From Siderastrea siderea (taxonomy: Eukaryota; Cnidaria; Anthozoa; Scleractinia; Rhizangiidae), in assembly GCA_964030785.1 (NCBI GenBank), contig OZ034975.1, positions 678,201 to 742,200 on the forward strand: DNA of 64,000 nucleotides, in the 5' to 3' direction. The notes under the pieces were generated by a model. It was not told where the DNA came from and made no database searches. It saw only the letters and a list, made by a program, of their open reading frames with translations. This document shows, piece by piece, positions 47,263 through 59,100 of the stretch. Each line of letters opens with the position of its first letter. The stretch's first letter is position 1. The position numbers were made by a program, and so were the translations under genes.

Positions 47263-47785
47263 TCAGTTTATAGATTTTCAGGTGTTCAAATTTTGGACAA
47301 AACTATTGACCAAACGAATGAAGCATCCAAATATTTGTGATAGAAGGGAGGGTAGTAGCCGGTTCCAGGCATTCAGATTCCATACTTTGTTCAGTTGCAT
47401 TTGGCTACAGGTACACTATTCTAGACTTATTGGAAGCCAGAAACCATACCCTTTCCCAGATTTGCCAGGTGTAAGTTCTTATTTTGGAGTAAATTCTTCA
47501 TGCTGCAGACCAAGTTTCTAATAAATGAATATACACTACTCTAGATCAAAACTCTCTGATTTTAATAACCAATCCCAGACTAAACTGTTTGAAAACCATT
47601 ATACCGTTCACAGAGGCACAAAGCCATGTAGCTTATAGATGGGATTACCTCCCCTGGGACAGACGACATCAGTCCTGCTGTAATTAATTTCATCGTCTAT
47701 AAATTGATTTGATTTCAATATTGTTTTACTGTAATAATTACAGACTAATTATTGGTCTCACCGTGTGTAAATAAATGCTTATTAA

Positions 47786-47822
<37 letters not shown>

Positions 47823-47864
47823 ACTTGAAAGAATTCAAAACAAATTTTGCCTGTAGATATTGAT

Positions 47865-48044
47865 TTTAAGTAATTGATTGGAATAGTCCATATTATGGTT
47901 GTGTGCTTAGTGACCTGGCATTTGAGTGGAAGCGAGGCTGGAGTTGACTTTGTTTTGATACAAACCCTCCTGCTTTTCATATGAAAATACAAACTAGTTA
48001 GCATGAGAACAATGTGATTTACATGTGAAAAGCAGGAGGGTGTT

Positions 48045-48075
<31 letters not shown>

Positions 48076-48145
48076 CCACTCAAAGACCAGGTCACTAAGA
48101 ACACAACTGTAAAATGGACTATTGAAATATGAAGCCAGTAATCAA
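47865..48145. mobile_element. Foldback element with about 120-bp arms
   Basis: Left arm contains GGCTGGAGTTGACTTTG and CCCTCCTGCTTTTCA; the right arm carries the complements TGAAAAGCAGGAGGG and CAAGGTCAACTCCAGCC in reverse order. It continues outward to AATAGTCCAT / ATGGACTATT. Confidence 0.75.
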
Positions 48146-49744
48146 TATAAGCTCTAAAAAATATTGTAATAAATAAATATATTATGTCATTGACTGTCTA
48201 CTTATAATCACTGATTACTGATCGTAGATAATAATTCCATCAATTAGATATGAAAAGTTTTTTAAGACATGTTGACTATCAACTTACTTGCTATTGTTGT
48301 TTTTTCACAGGTTTATTTTTCTAACCAAACAGATGCACATAACAGTTTTTAGAGCTTTATAAAAGATAATTATTAATAACCATTTTCATAACAGCATAAG
48401 ACACTTATTAGGAACATTTGCTGTATACAGTGGTACATGAGACGGGATAGTTTTCAGGTAGAGGTTGCTAATATTCTACATTATTGTATCAAAGCATAGT
48501 GATTTTATTCAAGATACAAAAGTATCTTTAAATTGAATTTGTTTAATAGCCCTTGATTACATTGTTTCAATCAGTTTTTTGATTAACTTATCAGCAGACC
48601 AATTTGAGGTGTGATTGGTGAGTTCAGTCTGTTTTAGCCCTGCTTGTTTTTTCTGCTGTTAAATTTGTTGTTTTAGGAATTTTGAATTTTTGGTGATATT
48701 AACATTAATTTGCTTGGTATTGACCTTCGGTGTTTATTTGTTGAAAATCACAGCAATGTTAGTTTTGGTGTTTTATGGTTTGGAGCTGTGGCTCTTTGTG
48801 GTTAAAATTATTCAATCAAACTTTGTTCAAAAAATTAAGTTTCCTTGCCACCAAAATAATAATGATTTACCCAGACTTCTTTTAAAGTCTTTGTTTAATT
48901 ATGTCAACATTTGTAGTGTATGTAACAAAGAATTTAGGTAGTGCATTAAATATGATTTAAGAAGGTTTGAGTGTAAAGGTGTTCTTTAGTCTCAGTAAAA
49001 TTGTTATTTCATGGTAAGGTTAGTCTGTTGCATACACAATAATTTATCACATTTATTTATCACCTTGAGATTCATTGTAGAATTTCTTTTTTTTCTTCAA
49101 GCTGGTACAATTGTACAGTTTTAGTAGATTGTTTTGGCCACATTTGAGTAGAGAAGAAGGTAGGCTCATAAACAGATAGATGTTCTTAAAGCTGACCAGT
49201 CAAATGTTCCTGTTACAGTAGGCTAAGGAAAAGGCAGAGTAGATACACAATATTCCTTTACATGATAACACTCTTTTTTAGGTTTGAAACCTGTATTATC
49301 AGTGGCCCAATTGATACCATAAACATCAAACTGGCTTTTGCATAGACTGAGTACAAACTAGAATAGTGTACATATATATAATTGTAAATATTACACTTAG
49401 ATCAATAATTCATCACGTTGTGTTTTTGTAATTTCAATGTGCAATAGCATCAGTGATGTGAGAATTTAGCATTCAGTGAGTGTTGCCACTCGAGTGTAAC
49501 CAGTTGGTTCTTAGTTAATCTTAGGTCTACCTATATCTATAGTTATTAATAGCTATTAAACTTAATATGTGACAAGTCAAAGAGTTGTATCCTATATATT
49601 AATATTTTAAAATTTGTAAATATTTCTCACTTACTATTCACTTACTTCATGTAACCATCTTTGTACATATATTCAATAAAAGTATCAGATATTCTTTTGC
49701 ATGCTTGGTCCTTGTTTGTTTGGTTTGACTTGTTTTTGGTTTAA

Positions 49745-49948
49745 CCCTTTAAGCCCTGACATTAGAATATATATTCTCCTTACTGTTCTCCATACATTTC
49801 TTATGGAACTAGTGAGGAGAATTTGTCTAAATATCAAGGCATCTTTTCCTTGGTGACCAGTTCCTTTATTCTCATCACTTGAATGTTTCAACAAGTAGTG
49901 ATAGTGTAAAGAGAAATTTCATTTTCGTCACTGTTAGGGCTTAATGGT
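49745..49948. mobile_element. TTAA-flanked foldback MITE (204 bp)
   Basis: Ends CCCTTTAAGCCCTGACA and TGTTAGGGCTTAATGGT lie between TTAA at 49741-49744 and 49949-49952. The body is non-coding. Confidence 0.65.
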
Positions 49949-50169
49949 TTAACCCTGCACTTCCCAAGAAGACTATTAGGTTAATTGAAGAGAAGTATGA
50001 GCTGACGAAAGATAAGTGAATTTTGCATTGCATGCAAAAAATTTTCCACGGGAAGATTCGACAAGCATATAAAAGGAACCTCAATGATGTGTTCATGTGT
50101 ATGGATGATTCACTCCCCTTTTTCACGCAGTTATAAACCCACAAATATTGAAACAATAGAAGATATTAA

Positions 50170-50769
50170 GGTGATTCCATTCAATTGTATTGCGCATCCT
50201 TTCTGTGCATCATTTTTTGCATGATTAGGGCACGCACTTTCAGAACTTGGTAGATTTTCTATGAAAACTGAGTTGTTTAGAGAAATAAATGGTCGTTATC
50301 TCCTAAACAAGCACGGTGACCCCCATTTTTTATTGCATAAACTCAATCAGGACAGTGTTCCCAAAGCAAAATAAAAAAGTTAGCAAAAATCTATGATCAG
50401 ATTTTGCACAGTTAAAAAAAATCCTACAAAAAAAGCCATTTAGGGTAGAGGACCGCACATCAATCTACCTTCGTCACCGTCTACTTTTTGAGTTTTGTAC
50501 AACACAGATGACTATACAGTCGTAATTATGTACAAAGTCAACCTATACATGAAATATCAATCTGCAGTTGAATTATTGAGCATATTGACTTTGCGCGTTT
50601 ATTGCCTGAAAATGCCTTTAAACACTGTATTCGTCAGCAGTATACCACTAAAACAAGCACGGTGACCCCCCCATTTTTATTGCAATTTTAGAACCCTACA
50701 TGACTTGTTGAATATTTATGCCAAGTTTCATTACAAATCTATGGCAGATTCTTTTTCCGGGGAATCACC
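50170..50769. mobile_element. TTAA-flanked MITE (600 bp) inserted at the edge of the satellite
   Basis: Ends GGTGATTCC and GGAATCACC lie between TTAA at 50166-50169 and 50770-50773. Satellite-like sequence (ATATTGAAACAATAGAA) lies on both sides, so the element split a satellite edge. CAAGCACGGTGACCCCC occurs twice inside (about 50308 and 50652). Confidence 0.75.
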
Positions 50770-52130
50770 TTAACCCATGAATATTGAAACAATTGAAATT
50801 GGTTAATGAGCTCAAAAGGGACATGTTTGATTTTTGAAAAACTGGCTCATTTTCTCTCATTAACCAATTTCTATTGTTTTGATATTCATTTGCGAATTTC
50901 TCCGTTTCTATGAGAGCCCTAGCTTTGACACTTGCACAAAATACCCACGCTTTCACACTCTTTCTAACACACCCTAAAACGGTTGGCAATTCCCCCTTTT
51001 CACTGAGGTATTAACCCATGAATATTGAAACAATAGAAATTGGTTAATGAGCTCAAAAGTGACATCTTTGATTTTTAGAACACAGGTTCACTTTTGCTCA
51101 TTAACCAATTTCTGTTGTTTCAATATTCATGGACGATTTTCTCCGTTTCTAGAAGGGCCCTAGCTTTGACACTTGCACAAAATACCCATGCTTTCACACT
51201 CTTTTGAACGCACTTGAAATTGGCTGGCAAATCCCCCTATTCACTGAGATATTAACCCATGAATATTGAAACAATAGAAATGGGTTAATGAGCTTAAAAG
51301 GGACATCCTTGATTTCTGGAACACAGGTTCATTTTTGCTTTTTAACCAATTTGCATTGTTTCAATATTCATAGACGATTTTCTCCATTTCTAGAAGGGCC
51401 CTAGCTTTGACACTTGCACAAAATACCCATGCTTTCACACTCTTTTGAACGCACTTGAAATTGGCCGGTAAATCCCCCCTTTCACAGAGATTTTAACCTA
51501 TGAATATCGAAACAATAGAAATTGGTTAATGAGCTCAAAAGGGACATCCTTGATTTTTGGAACACAGGTTAATTTTTGCTTTTTAACCAATTTTTATTGT
51601 TTCAATATTCATAGGCGATTTTCTCCGTTTCTATAAGGGCCCTAGCTTTGCCAGTTGCACAAAATATCCACGCTTTCACACTCTTTTGAACGCACTTGAA
51701 ATTGGCTGGCAAATCCCCCTTTTCACCCAGATATTAACCCATGAATATTGAAACAATAGAAATTGGTTAATGAGCTTAAAAGGGATATCTTCGATTTTTG
51801 GAACAGAGGTTCATTGCTGCTCATTAACCAATTTGCATTGTTTCAATATTCATAGGCGATTTTCTCCATTTCTATAAGGGCCCTAGCTTTGACACTTGCA
51901 CAAAATATCCACGCTTTCACACTCTTTCTAGTGCACTTGAAATTGGCTGGCAATTTCCCCTTTTCACAGAGTTATTACCCATGAATATTGAAACAATAGA
52001 AATTGGTTAATGAGCCCAAATGGGACATCTTCGATTTTTGTAAAACTGGCTCATTTTTGCTCATCAACCAATTTCTATTGTTTCGATATTCATCAGTGAA
52101 TTTTTCCATTTCTGTAAGAGCCTGACTGTC
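50770..52130. repeat. 240-bp satellite, six monomers, each with an internal palindrome
   Basis: The landmark AACCCATGAATATTGAAAC recurs at about 50772, 51013, 51253, 51493, 51734 and 51977 (spacing 239-243 bp). In every monomer CAATAGAAATTGGTTAATGA is followed about 45 bp later by its inverted copy TCATTAACCAATTTCTATTG. The remainder is shared: AAGGGCCCTAGCTTTG, CTTTCACACTCTTT, AATTGGCTGGCAA. The last monomer breaks off after the palindrome near 52100. Confidence 0.93.
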
Positions 52131-52820
52131 TTATTCACAATCAGGTGTGTAGTGGAAAGCAAACTAAAATGCCAAAAAAGGGGGAGACTGGAACTGACCA
52201 ACCCAGGATGGGAACTCTGGAAACAAAAAAACATGGTTGTTTTGTTCATATTTGATGAGCTGTCTTTGCAGGGGGCTACAGCAGAGTATATAACTGAGTT
52301 ACAATCCCGCTCTACTTTTCTACTAAAATCAGGAACACAGGAACACCAGAACACTACCCAACTAAGAAATAGGATAGTCCTAATCAGGCCTATTCAGGTC
52401 CCCAAATGGATAGCTTTAGGTGATTTGTGGTTTTTCCAGGCTGTTCTGATGTTCCTGGTTTTAGTACATTGCCACTTCAATAGGAATGCTTGCATCACAT
52501 TATTAACAAAGCAAGTTTATTGCAAATGAAATTTGCAAGTCAAGAAGCAACTCTGTTTAGCCTAAACTACTCTAGGTTACTCCAGCTTGTATAGAAGTAG
52601 AAAGGGAAAGAGAGAGGGAATTTATGAGTGAGAGTAAGGTGTGATTGAGGGGAAGGAGATTAGACCTTCCTGAGGATTGCATGTTACATTTCCTGTCACT
52701 TTTACAGAATGATGCTGTTTGGGTTACAAAACAAATACTAAGTAACAGATAGTACTTTTATCAAAAAGGCAAATGTTACACAAGTAAAGCATATGGAAAA
52801 TGAAAAATAAACCACCAGCA
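52131..52820. other. Spacer between satellite and CWC15
   Basis: A 125-codon plus-strand frame at 52152-52529 has no recognisable domain and unbiased composition; I do not call it a gene. Nothing else is seen. Confidence 0.5.
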
Positions 52821-52827
52821 GTACATC

Positions 52828-52833
52828 TTTATT
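52828..52833 (-). terminator. CWC15: CWC15 poly(A) signal
   Basis: TTTATT on the plus strand gives AATAAA on the minus strand, about 295 bp after the CWC15 stop. No other strong signal lies between. Confidence 0.5.
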
Positions 52834-53126
52834 TTGTCCAGTACCTTTAGTAGACTTTTCACATTTAACATGATTCGTATGTAATAGGTACTGTCATATA
52901 CATATATGTATGCATTATTACATGTATAAACATCTGGATAATGTGGAAAGACATCTTAAAACTCTGCTGATAGAAAAAAGAAAAAGAAAAAAGAAGGAAA
53001 GAAAAACACCACGATATGTTGCACTTATGGCCGTTGCTCTACAAGGTTATTGCAGTTTTCCTTTCTTAGGTAACTGAAGAAGGGCTCCATGCAACTACAT
53101 TGTTGGCTTTCAGTTCTGTGGACCAG

Positions 53127-56100
53127 TTATTTCACATACTTTGCCATGAATTTCTTATGGAAATCTGAGCGAAGCGTATCATTGATAAACTGTTGCCCCT
53201 GAAAAAGAGTAAAAATATTTCATTTTAGGAACAATCTTATCATGGAAAAAAATTGTACTATTCAGCATGTCATGGGGGTTGGGACAAGAAAAAGTCCCCA
53301 ACAGGAATCAAACCTATGACCTTCCAGGTGCCGGTTGGACGCTCTAACCACTGTGCTTTGGGGGACTCGTGTTGAGCAGGGCCATATAACTAGGTTCACT
53401 TGTGACACAGGCCTGCTAACTGCACGGCTCAATAATGTCAAATGTGATAAATGTAAACATGTTAAGTGGAGTGATGACTGGCTGAAATGAATTACAAGAA
53501 GAAATGTCCTCAAGTCGTTTTACTCAAAAAGAATCTGAGTCCTCCCAATGGGAGTCAAACCCATGACTTTCCAGGTGCTCGTTGGATGCTCCAACTACTG
53601 AGCTATGGGGTACTCATGGTGAGTGAGGCCACGAGGTCACATAGTTGTATGGCCCCGCTCACCACGAGTCCTCCATAGCTCAGTGGTTAGAGCATCCAAC
53701 TGGCACCTGGGAGGTCAACGATGGGTTCGACTCCCATTGTGAGGGCTCAGATTTTTCTGAGTAAAACAACTTGTGAGTTGGCTCATATTTACTAGGATAA
53801 GTGTGACATGCATTCTGCATACTGCTACATGTAGGATCAGCAAATATGCGAAAAACTTCCTCAGTGTAGATGATAAAGAACAAGAAATCCTAAGGACTAA
53901 AACTGGGCTGATTAACCGGCCGTCGCCATGATGGCGACCGCCGGTTTATAAAATGGGCACGGTTTTTCCTGAAAGCAAGTTGGCTTAACATACGAAGAAA
54001 GTGCTGTAAAACTTGTGGTACGGGTACTCAAGAGCGGTACTGTCTTATATAAGACGCATGCGCATATTAGTCTTCTGAATGTTACCTTCCTATGTTTTTG
54101 TCTTTTAATTTACAGTATTTAAGATATGAACGGCGAAGGGTTGTTTAAGTTTGGGTTTTTTTTGTATTTGTCTTGTATAATGCATGCGCAATTGAGTAAA
54201 GGAGCTAATAGGATTGAATGCGAAACTGGCTGTGTTGTCTGATCTAGTTAGTGGTTATGGTGAAAAATTTTTTAGCGCAGGAGTTCTTTTTTATTGGATT
54301 GACATTTTGAGGGGTGTAAAAATGTGGGAGTCAGAAGGATTTATGAATGTCAGGAGCATATCACGCTTCTGTGAATGTGATTGGCTTTGAAAGTTGCGTT
54401 TTGTATAGGAGCGGCGTAATATTGTGCTGCGTGAGAGGCGGTTTCCCTTGGCATTTTATGGGGGGGGGGGGGGTGGTTTGCGAAGTGGATTGTAAGGCTT
54501 CTGATTGGCTAACTTGTATTTCGCAGTGGACAAAAAGGACAGTTGCGTTTTGCTGGTGTGGGTTAGGAAGAGAAGGAATTGGTACTAGTATGATGATGCA
54601 ATATTAGTTGACTGCACCATCAGTACATGATAGTTCTTGTGAACGGAGAGAGATGAGTGTTTATTTGAGGCGAGAAGTTGATACGAAGGAATCGTCATTA
54701 ATAAGGAGATCAATTAATAAGGCAGGTGTTACGAGTCTTTTTGCATTGAAAGAACGAAAATATCTGAATATTAGCGACGGATTTGTGTGGTTTGCGTGTG
54801 GTGTTCGCTAAAGGCTATAAGCAGTCTCACTTTCCGTTCAGAGATAGTGAAGGAAAAGAAAAACAGGCGAGTGCGCGCAAAATCGATTGCGGCTCGACAG
54901 GCGCATTAGTTTTCAAAGACGTGGGCGACTTTCGTCCCCGCTAGTTTGTTTACTTTTGCAAGGGGATTACCGGGTTAGCAAACCGGATTTGAACATCCCG
55001 TCATGAGATATGCCTTGACGTGCCCCATACTCTGACGATCTGCTCGAGCTCGTGTTTATCAAGCGTTATATTCTGATTCTACTGCTATGTTCACTGTTTG
55101 TATTTAAGGTCTAGGCACAACAGTAAATACTTCGTCATCCCTGTGTGAGCATTCTCAGTTGTGGACGAATTCATATCGACATTCAACATTTGAGTGAATT
55201 TGTGTTTTTCAGCACAAATAAAGCGATAAGAAAGATAAGCTGAGTCATCAGAGTTTAAACATTACGTCATCCAGTACCGCTATAGTCAAAATATTGTGTC
55301 ACACAATCACACTTTTCGTCACGCCGGTTGGTAAAAAAAGAGGATCGCGCTAACATTTGTGAAACCTAGGGGTGGGGAGGGTCAGAATGGCCGGTTAAAA
55401 TGCCCAATGGGCTTTCTTGTTGCCAATGCATTGAATTGAGAACAAGTATGTTATGCATAGAAAGGTATGACAAGTTAAGCCAAAGGTCTTGCTAGCAACA
55501 CAGAGAGAAGAGAGATCCTGTGACTCTTTTTTACTGCCACCTGGGTTGAGTGTTGTACTGGCTGTGTAAAAACTGAGGTTTGTCACAAGTGGCTTAGGAA
55601 ATAAAAAAAGAGGGTCTTGCAAACAGTGTGTTCACCCCTGGGTGCCTGTTGAATAATTAATTAACTGTTACAATGTGACTGAACAATACAAAGTTGTCAA
55701 AATTTATACCCTACATGTATTTCAAACCAAAGCAACTTTAAGTTCTACTCCCTCTACTTCGTCAGCACAAAAAAGGCACTATTAATTTGCATCTAGTAGA
55801 AAGTACAACGAAACACAAACAAATCAGCTTACTTTCTTTTTTTCCTCTTCTCCTTTTGCACAGTTCTTGAACACAACATCATCATCCCACCTAATATTTT
55901 AGAAACAGAAGAGTGAGAATGGAAATAAAAAAAATTCAAGTTACTTACTGTAACAGGTATTTTTTAAAAAATCAATAACAGTTACAGATGATGCATGAAT
56001 AATAATTGGATGCACTTCCCAACTATGAACTTTGAATTAATCATTCTGTAAGTAATCTGTATGTGTTAGAACAGTTTTCAATTGAGTGCCAAAAGTAATG

Positions 56101-59100
56101 TTGTGTTTACTTTGGTTTTGCTTTAGTAGGCTCTCTGATTGGTTCAAAAAGCTTGCGCCACTTTCTCAACCAATGAGATGTAAAACAAAAACCAATCATC
56201 ACTTCCTTGCATGCTTTTTGCCGAACTAAACGTTAATTACTGTCTTGTATTTGCGTTGATTTATGATTGGTTCATTTTGTGTTTTGTTCCTTTTGTGATT
56301 GGTTAGAGTAATTTCTTTGGTTTTGGTTTTATGACACTCATTTCAAAACTGCTTTATTTTATCATTAGTATTAGAACTATCACATCATACCTTCTTTTCA
56401 CTTTGAAATTGCTCTGTGTGTTGAGTAAAGGATTTCCAGTCATGATATTCTCCATTCGTATTCTCTCTTCTTCTTCTTTCTTCTCTCTTTCCTGGAATGA
56501 ATTATTTTAAGAAAGTGATTACTGAGGTCACGGAAAGAACCCACCCTTTTCAACAGAACTGTTTTGTTGTTCCACAATGCTTGAAATGAAAAGTGTTGCT
56601 GGTAATGAAAAAAGCTATAGTATTTTGACTGCAAGGATGAAGGTAGTGAAGCAACAACAAAAAATGGCAAAAAAAACCAAAAGCATTTGTGTACAGCTCA
56701 TATGTTAACATAACATGATATTAAGCTGACACCAAAATACAGGAAACCTGGCAAGATAATCAATGCCGTTCCTACTAACAAATGCAGGTGTTAATTACTG
56801 TAGCTGGCCATTGCCAATATGGTGAAGACTGAGTCTAGTAATACCGTTTTTTTCATTCTTTGGTGGTCATTTTTCTTGACGCTTATACTTTAAACCAAAC
56901 ATCCGGTTTTGGCTGGCCCAAACAAATAGTTGTTGAAAACTTCTGGTTCTGGTCATTTAATGTCATATAGTTGTGACATCAGGAATTCAGTGTAATGTAA
57001 GGTGCCACACCAAAGTCATGACATTTTTCTCTAACCATGTCACTGTAATAATCTTGTCAAAACATAATATGCCATCAACAAACAAACCAATGTTAACATT
57101 GTGGTAGCCGTACGTGTCTTTCAGAAAACAAATGTGCATGTAAGTTAAGTTTCTCTCCTGGGCTTGTATCTGCAGTGACACCAGTTTCTTTTTTACCCTG
57201 GAGATGGAGGTCAGTTGGGGATTTCGGAGACTTCAGGTTACGTGACAATACAGTGACAGATGTTTAAATTAGGTCTAGACTTCATGAGACAATGAACACT
57301 TTAGCTAGTAGAATTGATTGACTTTTTCTGATTATCGCCTAGCAACAGCCAATGATATCTAATGTACTAGTATAAAATCAAGCGTCCTTTTCCATGTGTT
57401 TAGAGTAGCTCTTGCACAACTGTTGTAACGAGTGAATACGAAGTGAGCCAAGTGATTAAATACAAACGACTCTACTGTTTGTCTTAGTGTAGTTCGTTGA
57501 CCTGAAAACCCTAGTGAACGGGGCAAAGTTCGCAACAAGTGGCACCTCCGACAACGGCACTGTAGAAGCATAAGGACAACTGTTGTAAGTATAATTTAGT
57601 CCTGATTTTCTGTCCGTGCGAAGATGGAAGCGACCGAAGCAAATTTGGAGATCAAGGTCACACAGCTGAAAATGAGCATTGGGAAAACGAACACCATCGT
57701 AGAGGCAGGGAAGCCAGAAGCGATCGAAAGACATCTTTCCACCTTACGGTCCCTCACCACGGAAATCAATCGAATGCGGCTAGAAGTGGAAGCAACAAAA
57801 CTAGGAGCGAAGGAAGAGATTGCTGACATCGAGGCGTGGAATAGCGGGATCGACGCACAACTGGAAAAGGCAGATTGCGAAGTGGATAAAATGCGCACAT
57901 GGATCGATGACCGCAAAAGAGAAGCAGAAGCAGTTGTCAAACAAGAAGAACTTAAATTCCACAAAGCGAAGATAGAGATGCAGGCAGAAATCCAAGCTGC
58001 ACCACACCCCCAACAAGCGACGACGACGCCAAGCGACATACAAGCCAAGCTGCCTAAACTGATGATTACGAAGTTCGACGGTACCTACATGGACTGGCCG
58101 CGATTTTGGGGGCAGTTTACTGAAGCAATCGATAAAACGAGCGTTCAACCGATCACGAAATTTTCCTACCTTCGAGAACTACTGCATTTCAAAGTAAAAA
58201 GAACAATAGAGGCATTGCCCTTCACGGCAGAGGGATACAATCGGGCGAAGAGTATCCTAAACGAGAGGTTCGGAAAGGAGTCAGAAATCGTCAAAGCCTA
58301 CATCAAAGAGATTCTGGATCTCCCCTCAATTTCAAGCGCAAACCCGAGGAAAATTGGTGAATTTAGCGAAAAGCTTACGTACTGCGTGCAAGCTCTGCAG
58401 ACACTAAACAAACTGGAACAAGTCAATGGGGCGGTGTCCATGACGTTAGACAAATTGCCAGCGATCCGCGGAGATCTCGTCCGGACCGACCCAGACTGGG
58501 AAAGCTGGGATTTTGCGAAACTTTCAGAAGCAGTTCGATTGTGGACCAGGAGAAATCCGGTGGATACAAACCAACGCGAACGTGAGGAAGAACAGCAATC
58601 AGCAAACCGGAACGTACGTCAGCAAGCAAGAATTTACCACACGCGTCGTGGCGCCGATTCAAAACCACGTGGTTGGCCTTGCGTTTACTGCGGCGAAGAT
58701 CACAAAGCCGTGGAATGTACAAACGTGACACATGTCTCTGATCGCAGACAAATTCTCCTCAACAAACGTCTGTGTTTCAACTGCATCACCGGAAACCATC
58801 GCGTCGTCTTTTGTCCTAGCAAATCCTCCTGTCAACAATGCCACAAGCGTCATCACACGTCCATTTGTGATACACCCAGACAAGAAACTAATCAGCCAAC
58901 ACCTACGAGAGGGGTCGCCTTGACTACAAACCAAGTCGGAGAAGGTTTGTTTCCTGTCATCGTGATAGAAGTCAATGGCATTAAGTGTCGAGCACTCATC
59001 GATTCAGGAGCCGGGAGCTCATACGTATCAGCGAAACTGATCGAATTACTTCGCCTGAAACCTGCTGATGTCCAAACAAAAACAATCGATATGCTTATGT

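Larger units (their letters stand above)
46855..49700 (+). other. Probable long PABIR 3' UTR with Pumilio-type sites
   Basis: No gene is seen here. TGTAAATA at 49383-49390 and 49615-49622 and TGTACATA at 49662-49669 match the Pumilio consensus TGTANATA and lie just before AATAAA at 49675-49680. An earlier AATAAA at about 48168 could give a shorter form. The interval also contains a GGGCACGTTT-ended MITE (46909-47262), an ATT array (47786-47821) and a foldback (47865-48145). Confidence 0.45.

Noticed and set aside
48690..48941. 83-codon hydrophobic open frame
   Set aside because: It is AT-rich chance coding within the probable PABIR 3' UTR.
50770..52130. CRISPR-like array of palindromic repeats
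   Set aside because: Monomers are 240 bp and homologous throughout, so this is a satellite, not repeats with unique spacers.
52152..52529. 125-codon open frame as a gene
   Set aside because: No recognisable motif, no splice or promoter context, and it lies between a satellite and the CWC15 3' end.
53646..53775. A functional tRNA gene
   Set aside because: A and B boxes are present but no closed acceptor stem was found, and two more degraded copies lie beside it; a SINE fits better.
54347..54811. Two adjacent short plus-strand frames as a gene
   Set aside because: They cross a poly-G run, share no family motif, and lie in a possible mobile element.
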